Part shown: positions 1 through 5,655 of the stretch, in pieces
Layout of the letters: every line of letters begins with the position of its first letter
Numbering within the stretch: position 1 is the stretch's first letter
Assembly: GCA_015478765.1 (NCBI GenBank)
Contig: JADMKR010000269.1
Span: forward strand, 3,309 to 8,963
Source of the DNA: Flavobacterium sp.
GTDB lineage: Bacteria; Bacteroidota; Bacteroidia; Flavobacteriales; Flavobacteriaceae
DNA length: 5,655 nt
Reading direction: 5' to 3'
The notes under the pieces: generated by a model
The model's input: only the letters and a program-made list of their open reading frames with translations
What the model was told of the DNA's origin: nothing
Database searches by the model: none
Made by a program: the position numbers and the translations under genes

Positions 1-900
1 GAAAGTGGTTACAGCGGTGGCTGCCCCGGAAGGTTGTGCCATTTCCTGGATTCTTTTTCCCTGACCGCCGCTGCTGGTGACATAATAGTACGCCCTTTTA
101 TTGTAAAGATTATTATGGGTCTGGCTTTCACTATTAAAATTGTCAATTCCTTCAGCATAAAGCAAAATATAATCCTGGGAATCGAATGTGCCATCTTCTT
201 CGCCAACGATCTGGATTGCGTTTTCCTCGGGATCATCGGGAAATGGAACTGAATTGACCAACGGCAGCATTCTTCCGCCGTTACCATAAATCTTGATGTT
301 ACGCGGATCGCCGTCGACATTCAGGCCCAGGCTCTGCAGAAAACCTCTTGATATTTTGTAGACACCCGACTTTTCGACGTAAAACCGATACCAGTCGCCC
401 GTGGCCAATGCTGAATTTACGACAGCCTGATTATTTAAACTAGTAACGGCTGCCGACCGCGAACTCATTCCAAATGAATAGGTAAATGAAACAACCCGCT
501 TATAATTTCCGCTTTCATTAATAATAGGAGAGATCGACAGCAATGCAAAATAGTTGCCGCGGGCATTTATAGGTTTTATAGTTGCCGATATCGACACGGG
601 GATTCGCTGCGCAGAGAGGTCGCCGATTTGGTCTGCAGATAAATTTTCGTACTGTATATTGGTAATCAGAAGCGAATTTGCATCAACCATAGAAGAGGAT
701 GCCAACTTCAGCTGGTAAAAAATCTCACGTGAATGATCGTTGAAAACAAGGTTTTCGTACTGAAAACGCGGAATGTTGTAGGTCGATATCCCATTGGAAA
801 CCGGTGAATTGTCGGTCCAAATAAGAGAAACGGTGCCGGATTGCTGTGCATAACCGACGACCGTAAATAAAAAAAGAACTGCTAATAGATGTTTTTTCAT
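1..900 (-). CDS. porU: PorU, type IX secretion system surface sortase (N-terminal 300 residues; 3' end beyond window)
   Basis: The frame is open from the ATG at 898-900 to the left edge with no stop, giving exactly 300 codons. Residues 1-18 form a signal peptide: MKK, a hydrophobic core, then a YA|QQ cleavage site. The mature part is a beta-rich N-terminal region. It includes the segment starting GDWYRFYVEKSGVYKIS (from residue 168) and then a GNGGR motif (residues 206-210). The motif YYYVTSSGG lies near the end. I recognise these as typical of the PorU N-terminus. In the known family PorU is a C25 (gingipain-like) peptidase of well over 1,100 residues. It sits on the cell surface with PorV, removes the C-terminal signal of T9SS substrates and links them to the surface. 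The catalytic Cys/His domain is outside the window, so activity cannot be judged here. The gene is divergent from gldJ across a 208-base gap. No Shine-Dalgarno is seen before the ATG, as is usual in this phylum. The partial length and recognition from memory limit certainty. Confidence 0.88.
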   Translation of the reverse strand, partial: MKKHLLAVLFLFTVVGYAQQSGTVSLIWTDNSPVSNGISTYNIPRFQYENLVFNDHSREIFYQLKLASSSMVDANSLLITNIQYENLSADQIGDLSAQRIPVSISATIKPINARGNYFALLSISPIINESGNYKRVVSFTYSFGMSSRSAAVTSLNNQAVVNSALATGDWYRFYVEKSGVYKISRGFLQSLGLNVDGDPRNIKIYGNGGRMLPLVNSVPFPDDPEENAIQIVGEEDGTFDSQDYILLYAEGIDNFNSESQTHNNLYNKRAYYYVTSSGGQGKRIQEMAQPSGAATAVTTF

Positions 901-1108
901 CAGGTTTAGTAACGGGCTTTGGCGGCGAATATTACGAAATGTAAAAATAAATTTTTTAAGATATGCTCTCATAATAATAGGAAAATATTTGCGTTTTAGA
1001 ACCATGTGCATCAATAAAAACACGGTGCTGAAGATATTTTTAAAAAGGTGCGGCAATTAACGAGTTAATTATTATATTGCGCCACAAATTTTATTACCTA
1101 CTAAGAGT
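901..1108. promoter_or_regulatory. Divergent porU/gldJ intergenic promoter region
   Basis: This AT-rich gap separates two divergent genes, so it should contain the promoter of each. The Bacteroidetes promoter pattern is TTG, about 17-23 bases, then TAnnTTTG. No full match is present. On the minus strand TACATTTC (943-936) is one base from the -7 element and lies about 36 bases before the porU ATG, but no TTG is found at the right distance. On the plus strand TATATTGC (1073-1080) is a poor match about 29 bases before the gldJ ATG. The presence of promoters is inferred from gene arrangement; the exact sites are uncertain. Confidence 0.45.
1055..1070. repeat. Perfect 7-bp inverted repeat upstream of gldJ (possible operator)
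   Basis: AATTAAC-GA-GTTAATT is a perfect dyad with 7-base arms and a 2-base centre. It ends 38 bases before the gldJ start and overlaps or adjoins the likely core promoter. A second pairing, GCAAT (1053-1057) with ATTGC (1076-1080), shares bases with the first, so the two could only form alternately. The dyad fits the size of a dimeric repressor site, but AT-rich DNA produces such dyads by chance and no regulator is known here. Confidence 0.3.
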
Positions 1109-2797
1109 ATGAAAGTAAACAAAGTTATGGCTATCAGACTACTATTTTCTTTAATAGTAGTATTGGGTGTAACGAGCTGTAGTAAAAAAGGCAGCTCTAA
1201 GAATTCTTCCCGCGGGACCGGCTGGAAAATCAACGACAGCAAGGGCGGTTTCCAGTATGCGTCCGACTTTAAAAAGCAAGCCACCGCTCCAGGTCTTGTC
1301 ATGGTTGAAGGCGGAACATTTACCATGGGTAGAGTGCAGGATGACGTAATGCATGATTGGAATAACACACCGAATCAGCAGCACGTGATGTCTTTCTATA
1401 TGGATGAGACAGAAGTTACAAACCTGATGTATATGGAATATCTGGATTGGTTGAAAAAAGTATTTCCGCCAACCGAAGAAAACTACAAAAACATTTACGA
1501 AGGTGCTTCTCCCGATACATTAGTATGGAGAAACCGTCTCGGTTATAATGAAACTATGACCAATAACTACCTGCGTCATCCTGCATATGCAGAATATCCG
1601 GTAGTTGGCGTAAATTGGATTCAGGCGGTTGAGTTCAGTAAATGGCGTACCGATCGGGTAAATGAAAAAACGCTCGAGGATGAGAAATTCCTGAAAAAGG
1701 ATGCCAAACTCAATCCGACTGCAGATGCTACTTTCAGCACCGATACTTATTTGGCGGCGCCAACAAAAACCTACGGCGGGAATGAGGAAATCGTTCTTCA
1801 AAAGCCAAAAGGAAGAAGAGCGCAAACTAACGCTGCCGGCGATCCTATGGAACCGACAAATGTCTATGCGCAAAGAACTTCTGGACTTATACTCCCGGAA
1901 TATCGCCTTCCAACTGAAGCAGAATGGGAATATGCAGCCGCTGCCGATGTGGGTCAGCGTGAATACAACATCTATAAAGGACAAAAGAAATACCCTTGGT
2001 CTGGAAGTTATACCCGATCAGGAAAAAGACAATTTAGAGGCGACCAACTTGCAAACTTTAAGCAAGGTAAAGGTGACTACGGCGGAATCGCCGGCTGGTC
2101 TGATGATGGTGCTGATATTACCAATGAAGTTAAATCATACCCGCCAAATGATTTCGGATTGTATGATATGGCTGGAAACGTAGCAGAATGGGTTGCCGAT
2201 GTTTATCGTCCAATTGTTGACGATGAAGCAAGTGACTTCAACTATTACAGAGGTAACGTTTATACTAAGAATAAGATCGGTGAAGATGGAACGGTTGAAA
2301 TCGTGACTTCAGAAACTATTAAATACGATACATTGGCCAACGGCCGTATTATGGCTCGTAATTTCCCAGGACAGGTCGCACAAGTGCCGGTTGATGAGCG
2401 CGAAACTTACCTTAGAGTAAATTTTGACAAGAGCGATAACCGGGCATACCGCGATGGTGACAAACAATCTACACGTTATTTTGATTTCGGCACCGAAGAA
2501 GGTGAAGAGCCACAGGATAACAAAAGAATGTATGATTCACCACAGCACAACGTAACTACCGACAGCCTTGGAAGTATGGTTCGACAGTTTGATAAATCAA
2601 GCAAACGCACAACACTTGTAAATGACGACGTTCGTGTTTATAAAGGTGGTTCGTGGAGAGACCGGGCGTACTGGTTGGATCCGGGACAACGAAGATATTT
2701 TCCACAGGATATGGCTACTGATTACATCGGTTTCAGATGTGCGATGTCACGAGTTGGTCCGAAATCCGATTCTAAAAGAAAAAAACCGAGAAATTAA
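1109..2797 (+). CDS. gldJ: GldJ, gliding motility / type IX secretion lipoprotein with FGE-sulfatase fold
   Basis: The 562-residue product matches Flavobacterium GldJ (about 560 residues) from start to end as I recall it. Residues 1-24 form a lipoprotein signal ending in the lipobox VTSC, so Cys24 should be lipidated. The FGE-sulfatase motifs follow in order: EGGTFTMG (67-74), MDETEVTN (98-105), YPVVGVNW (163-170), YRLPTEAEWE (265-274), DMAGNVAEW (353-361), YKGGSW (511-516) and IGFRCAM (540-546). Long inserts of about 90 and 145 residues separate NW from RLPTE and AEW from GGSW. The only cysteines are Cys24 and Cys544, so the two catalytic cysteines of true formylglycine-generating enzymes are missing and the role should be structural. 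In the family GldJ is needed for gliding and for stability of GldK, hence for T9SS secretion; its extreme C-terminus matters for motility. Here the tail is strongly basic (KRKKPRN). The start at 1109 places K2, K5 and R10 before the hydrophobic core; Met7 (1127) is an alternative. Confidence 0.95.
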   Translation: MKVNKVMAIRLLFSLIVVLGVTSCSKKGSSKNSSRGTGWKINDSKGGFQYASDFKKQATAPGLVMVEGGTFTMGRVQDDVMHDWNNTPNQQHVMSFYMDETEVTNLMYMEYLDWLKKVFPPTEENYKNIYEGASPDTLVWRNRLGYNETMTNNYLRHPAYAEYPVVGVNWIQAVEFSKWRTDRVNEKTLEDEKFLKKDAKLNPTADATFSTDTYLAAPTKTYGGNEEIVLQKPKGRRAQTNAAGDPMEPTNVYAQRTSGLILPEYRLPTEAEWEYAAAADVGQREYNIYKGQKKYPWSGSYTRSGKRQFRGDQLANFKQGKGDYGGIAGWSDDGADITNEVKSYPPNDFGLYDMAGNVAEWVADVYRPIVDDEASDFNYYRGNVYTKNKIGEDGTVEIVTSETIKYDTLANGRIMARNFPGQVAQVPVDERETYLRVNFDKSDNRAYRDGDKQSTRYFDFGTEEGEEPQDNKRMYDSPQHNVTTDSLGSMVRQFDKSSKRTTLVNDDVRVYKGGSWRDRAYWLDPGQRRYFPQDMATDYIGFRCAMSRVGPKSDSKRKKPRN

Positions 2798-2813
2798 TTC
2801 TTATCATTATCTT

Positions 2814-2844
2814 TAAAAGCCCTATTCAGGGCTTTTATTTTTTT
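2814..2844 (+). terminator. Intrinsic terminator of gldJ, abutting the murF start codon
   Basis: AAAAGCCC (2815-2822), a 6-base loop TATTCA, and GGGCTTTT (2829-2836) form a perfect 8-bp stem, extended to 9 bp by T2814 with A2837. Seven T's follow (2838-2844). This is the classic Rho-independent layout, 17 bases after the gldJ stop. The last T is directly followed by the murF ATG at 2845. It should end most gldJ transcripts; how murF is transcribed and translated through or beyond it is an open point. Confidence 0.85.
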
Positions 2845-4122
2845 ATGGACATACCTCATATTCACAAGATTTTCCTCGCGTCGGCGGGAATTTCCACCGA
2901 TACGCGAAAGATTCTGCCAGATTCACTTTTCGTCGCCCTGCGCGGAGATACTTTTGATGCCAATGCTTTTGCTGCCGATGCGCTTGCCAAAGGGGCGTCA
3001 CATGTACTTATCGACAACCCTGACTATTATGTTGATGATCGGACCATTGTTGTTCCCGATGCTTTGGATGCGTTACAGCAACTTGCGCTTTTCCACAGGC
3101 GATATCTGAAAATTCCGATAGTAGGCCTTACCGGCAGTAACGGAAAAACCACTACCAAAGAACTAATCAATGTAGTACTCAGCCAAAAGTTTAAAACCAA
3201 AGCTACGGTAGGAAATTTAAACAATCACATCGGCGTACCGCTGACGTTGCTTTCTTTTGATAATGACACCCAAATAGGCGTCGTCGAAATGGGAGCGAAT
3301 CATCAAAAGGAAATCGAAGCTTTATGCAGAATTGCCGAACCCGACTTTGGTTATATCACCAATTTCGGTAAAGCGCACCTGGAAGGTTTTGGCGGAATCG
3401 AAGGCGTTATTAAAGGGAAAAGCGAACTATACAAGTACTTGGCTGATAACGGTAAGACTGTTTTTGTCAATGGCGACGATGTGATGCAAGTGGAAAAAAC
3501 AACTGGTATTTCCAGATTTATGTTTTCATCATCAAACGCCGACGCCCAAATGTACATAACCGATGTCCATTGCGATCCATTCGTTCAAATCACGATAGAT
3601 GACATAGTGATAAAGTCCAATCTCGTCGGATTATATAATGCTACCAATATTGCAGCGGCGATTGCCATTGGTAGATACTTCGGAGTGGCTACGGATGCTA
3701 TTAAATTTGCTATTGAGTCCTACGTTCCTGCAAATAACCGATCACAGTTTATTGAACGTAACGGTGTTACCATTCTATTAGATGCCTACAATGCCAACCC
3801 AACCAGTATGGCTGCGGCAATAAGTAATTTTGCTACGCTTTCCCAACTACCCAAACAAGCAATTTTAGGCGATATGTTTGAACTTGGCGAAGCCAGTTCC
3901 GATGAACATTCGGCCATCGTAAATTTGCTCCAGCAATATCCTGAAATTACATGTCATTTAATCGGCAAGGATTTTTTTGCACATAAATCAGCTACTCAAA
4001 ATCTGCATTTTTATGCTGATTACGTGTCGTTTTCGCAGAATTTTAATCCGGTACGCGACGGCATCGTTCTGATTAAAGGGTCTCGGGGAATGGCACTCGA
4101 ACGCGCGTTGGACCTATTTTAA
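2845..4122 (+). CDS. murF: MurF, UDP-N-acetylmuramoyl-tripeptide--D-alanyl-D-alanine ligase
   Basis: This cytoplasmic ATP-dependent ligase adds D-Ala-D-Ala to the UDP-MurNAc-tripeptide, the last soluble step of peptidoglycan precursor synthesis. The product has 425 residues, normal for Bacteroidetes MurF. The N-terminal substrate domain contains STDTRKI (17-23). The central ATPase domain has the P-loop GLTGSNGKTTTKE (94-106, Lys101), then VGNLNNHIGVP (122-132), EMGANH (148-153) and NFGKAHLEGFGG (from 173). Lys192 in KGKSE is the likely carbamoylated lysine. The C-terminal domain has DAYNANPTS (313-321) and GDMFELG (342-348). All signature motifs are intact. The start at 2845 is favoured because MDIPHIHKIF aligns with the usual N-terminus, even though the leader is only a terminator T-run with no Shine-Dalgarno. 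It follows gldJ by 47 bases on the same strand and converges with the secreted-protein gene, 52 bases away. It lies apart from any visible mur/fts cluster. Confidence 0.97.
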   Translation: MDIPHIHKIFLASAGISTDTRKILPDSLFVALRGDTFDANAFAADALAKGASHVLIDNPDYYVDDRTIVVPDALDALQQLALFHRRYLKIPIVGLTGSNGKTTTKELINVVLSQKFKTKATVGNLNNHIGVPLTLLSFDNDTQIGVVEMGANHQKEIEALCRIAEPDFGYITNFGKAHLEGFGGIEGVIKGKSELYKYLADNGKTVFVNGDDVMQVEKTTGISRFMFSSSNADAQMYITDVHCDPFVQITIDDIVIKSNLVGLYNATNIAAAIAIGRYFGVATDAIKFAIESYVPANNRSQFIERNGVTILLDAYNANPTSMAAAISNFATLSQLPKQAILGDMFELGEASSDEHSAIVNLLQQYPEITCHLIGKDFFAHKSATQNLHFYADYVSFSQNFNPVRDGIVLIKGSRGMALERALDLF

Positions 4123-4174
4123 TAATATTGATGCGGCTTTTAAGTCATCGTATTAATCTTTCGCGATCATCCAT
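4123..4174. other. Short convergent intergenic gap (murF / secreted protein gene)
   Basis: These 52 bases separate the stop codons of two convergent genes. I found no stem of more than about 4 bp followed by a T-run in either direction, so no intrinsic terminator can be called. Transcripts may overlap at their 3' ends or end by another mechanism. Confidence 0.6.
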
Positions 4175-5655
4175 CTATTGCGTTCGAATGAGATATATCC
4201 ATCCGGTTTTGGAATTTTGATCATCAAAGTCGATTACATAATAATAAGTGCCATCGGGTAATTCGTTACCGCTGTCACTTTGGCCATACCATTGGTTCTG
4301 ATATCCAGTTTTAGAATATATACTCACCCCGTATCGGTTGTAGATATTTAATTTCTTCACATTGTATGCTTCCAAATCAAAATAGTCATTCATTCCATCA
4401 TTGTTGGCCGAAATTCCTTTCTGAATCGCACATGCTGTTGAAATAACATTGATTCTCTCGCTGTTACTACAACCTTCCTGGGTGATTTCCAGTTCATATA
4501 GCCCCGGACTGGCAATGACAACTGAAGACGAAGTCCCGATTTGTACTCCAGACGGATCAAACCATGCATAGGTTGGATTTGTTGCACTATCCTGAACTGC
4601 ACCCAAGGTATAGAGAGTTCCGTTACAAGCCTCCGAAATACTAAAAGCGATAGGAGCTTTTACCGTAATGGTAAGTGTTGCGGTCGAAGCGCATTGCCCA
4701 GCGGATGGCGTGAAGGTATATGTCGTGGTTGATAAATTGTCTAGTGCTGGCGACCAGGTCCCTGTAATTCCATTGTCGGAAGTAGTAGGAAGATCATCCA
4801 GTTCGTCACCGGCACAAATTGGGGCTATGGTGCTGAAAGTTGGGTTCACAGCCGGATTTACAGTAATTGTCATCGTAGTCAATGAAGCACATTGACCTGC
4901 AGCTGGGGTGAACGTATATGTGGTGGTGGTTGTATTGTCTATCGCCGGCGACCAGGTTCCGACGATTCCATCGTTAGATGTAGTGGGTAATGGATTCAGC
5001 ATACTTCCGGAACAAATTGGAGCAATAGCTGTAAATGTTGGCGTCACCGAAGATTGGTTTACTACAATTGTGATCGTTGTCGACACCGCACATTCTCCTG
5101 CCGATGGAGTAAATGTATAGGTTGTTGTCGTTGTATTGTTTACGGCGGGCGACCACGTACCATTGATTCCATTATTGGATGTTGTTGGCAACGGATTCAA
5201 AGAATTCCCGGCGCAAATAGGCGCGACCGATGTAAATACAGGTACCACAGGCTGGCTGACCGAAATAGTCATACTGGCCGTCATTGCACACTGCCCTGCC
5301 GATGGAGTAAATGTGTATGTAGTTGTTGCAGTGTTGTTCAGAGTTGGCGACCACGAACCGGAGATACCATTATTGGACGTAGTAGGCAAGGGATTTATTG
5401 TCTCACCTGCGCATATTGCATTCACCGGACTGAAAATGGGCGTTGTTCCCGGAGGCGATACTGTAACAGTCACCGTCGCCTGGTATAGACAGGTGGTCGT
5501 TTCCCGTAACGCTATATCGTCTAACGCAAAATCGTTTCCACCTCCTGCAAAGTTGCGGTTGTAAATGGCAATATTTGCGGTAGTGCTTGCGCCCGAATTC
5601 CAATTGTACGAAACCTGTGTCCATAAACACGTTGCTCCCGGAGCAGTAACCGGCG
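4175..5655 (-). CDS. Large secreted repeat protein with type B T9SS (CHU_C) C-terminal sorting domain (5' end beyond window)
   Basis: The minus-strand frame is open from the right edge to a TAG at 4175-4177, giving 492 residues of the C-terminal part. In N-to-C order it has four parts. First is a segment with WTQVSYNWNSGAS and NDFALDDIAL (about 5510-5653), like beta-sandwich lectin-like domains of flavobacterial surface proteins. Second are four tandem repeats of about 66 residues (about 4652-5443). Third is one Ig/PKD-like domain with YAWFDPSG and GLYELEITQEGC (about 4433-4651). Last is a roughly 85-residue CHU_C domain with GISANNDGMNDYF, IYNRYG, ELPDGTYYYVIDF and a final KTGWIYLIRTQ. That last domain is the type B T9SS sorting signal, so the protein should be exported across the outer membrane. 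The array suggests an extended, Thr-rich adhesin or surface stalk, but the N-terminus with any enzymatic or binding domain is missing, so the role is unknown. A GTG at 5471-5473 is not the true start, because the frame continues with good protein-like sequence upstream. Confidence 0.93.
   Translation of the reverse strand, partial: PVTAPGATCLWTQVSYNWNSGASTTANIAIYNRNFAGGGNDFALDDIALRETTTCLYQATVTVTVSPPGTTPIFSPVNAICAGETINPLPTTSNNGISGSWSPTLNNTATTTYTFTPSAGQCAMTASMTISVSQPVVPVFTSVAPICAGNSLNPLPTTSNNGINGTWSPAVNNTTTTTYTFTPSAGECAVSTTITIVVNQSSVTPTFTAIAPICSGSMLNPLPTTSNDGIVGTWSPAIDNTTTTTYTFTPAAGQCASLTTMTITVNPAVNPTFSTIAPICAGDELDDLPTTSDNGITGTWSPALDNLSTTTYTFTPSAGQCASTATLTITVKAPIAFSISEACNGTLYTLGAVQDSATNPTYAWFDPSGVQIGTSSSVVIASPGLYELEITQEGCSNSERINVISTACAIQKGISANNDGMNDYFDLEAYNVKKLNIYNRYGVSIYSKTGYQNQWYGQSDSGNELPDGTYYYVIDFDDQNSKTGWIYLIRTQ
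4178..4432 (-). other. Type B T9SS sorting domain (CHU_C / gliding motility-associated C-terminal domain)
   Basis: The last 85 residues before the stop fit the CHU_C domain family: a 'G-I-S-x-N-x-D-G-x-N-D' opening, a hydrophobic strand with IYNRYGVSIY, a W-Y-G-Q turn, ELPDGTYYYVIDF, and a terminal aromatic/basic strand. In known systems type B signals depend on a PorP/SprF-like partner for export, often encoded next to the substrate. No such partner lies on the visible 3' side, which is occupied by convergent murF. Confidence 0.9.
4652..5443 (-). repeat. Four tandem ~66-residue (195-201 bp) Ig-like repeats in the secreted protein
   Basis: Units in coding order are 5246-5443, 5045-5245, 4847-5044 and about 4652-4846. 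Spacing between the first cysteines is 66, 67 and 66 residues. Each unit carries the pattern P-x-F-x(5)-IC[AS]G, then LPTTSxNGIxG[TS]WSP, then TTTYTFTPxAG[QE]C, and closes with a TITV-type beta strand. Two cysteines sit 41 residues apart in every unit and could form a disulfide within each Ig-like fold. Units 1 and 2 are identical over NPLPTTSNNGI; unit 4 is the most changed there (DDLPTTSDNGI). The similarity is also visible in the DNA, which allows unit gain or loss by recombination. Confidence 0.92.

Noticed and set aside
9..320. Open frames on both strands at the left edge (9-320 minus, 34-252 plus)
   Set aside because: They overlap the porU frame, which runs without a stop through 1-900, has a signal peptide and recognisable PorU motifs. 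The smaller frames give no protein-like sequence.
1037..1046. TTTTTAAAAA palindrome
   Set aside because: A short A/T palindrome in an AT-rich gap is expected by chance and has no loop or partner element.
901..1108. Confident sigma-factor promoter calls for porU and gldJ
   Set aside because: Only partial -7 matches were found on each strand and neither has a TTG at the proper distance, so only the region is reported.
1109..2183. Other open frames inside gldJ (1072-1368, 1151-1384 and 1520-1984 minus; 1701-2183 plus)
   Set aside because: All lie mostly within gldJ, lack recognisable motifs, and are explained as shadows of its coding frame.
1109..2797. Active formylglycine-generating enzyme for sulfatase maturation
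   Set aside because: The catalytic cysteine pair is missing, a lipoprotein signal is present, and length and motifs fit GldJ.
4652..5443. CRISPR-like or non-coding repeat array
   Set aside because: The units are about 200 bases, multiples of three, and encode conserved Ig-like protein repeats; there are no short identical repeats with unique spacers.
5471..5473. GTG as start codon of the secreted protein
   Set aside because: The frame stays open to the window edge with domain-like sequence, and a start here would give a T9SS protein without a signal peptide.
4541..5564. Several plus-strand open frames opposite the secreted protein
   Set aside because: They are antisense shadows of the tandem repeats, which keep the opposite strand open in each unit. 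The minus-strand frame has clear domains and a sorting signal.

Overview
The window carries four genes of a Bacteroidetes bacterium, most likely in the Flavobacteriia (Flavobacterium or a near relative). The evidence is the gene content (gliding-motility and type IX secretion genes), the absence of clear Shine-Dalgarno sequences before the starts, AT-rich leaders, and a C-terminal 'gliding motility-associated' (CHU_C, type B) sorting domain. Sixty-base lines that I counted by hand had about 40-48 % G+C, which is on the high side for Flavobacterium, so I do not name a species.

Layout: (1) 1-900, minus strand: the first 300 codons of porU, the surface sortase of the type IX secretion system (T9SS). 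The gene runs off the left edge. (2) 901-1108: an AT-rich gap between divergent genes that should hold the promoters of porU and gldJ. It contains a perfect 7+7 inverted repeat. (3) 1109-2797, plus strand: gldJ, a lipoprotein of the gliding/T9SS machinery built on an FGE-sulfatase fold without the catalytic cysteines. (4) 2814-2844: a strong intrinsic-terminator-like hairpin whose T-run ends at the murF start codon. (5) 2845-4122, plus strand: murF, the last cytoplasmic ligase that builds the peptidoglycan precursor. (6) 4123-4174: a short convergent gap with no obvious terminator. (7) 4175-5655, minus strand: the C-terminal part of a large secreted protein with four tandem Ig-like repeats of about 66 residues, one further Ig-like domain, and a type B T9SS sorting domain at the C-terminus. 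Its N-terminus lies beyond the right edge.

How they fit together: PorU and GldJ belong to the T9SS/gliding system, and the last gene encodes a protein built to leave the cell by that system. As I recall, porU-gldJ-murF is a familiar neighbourhood in flavobacteria. I see no mobile element, RNA gene or CRISPR array, and no sign of a wholly new system. The points most worth a second look are the terminator that abuts murF, the pseudoenzyme character of GldJ, and the repeat array of the secreted protein.
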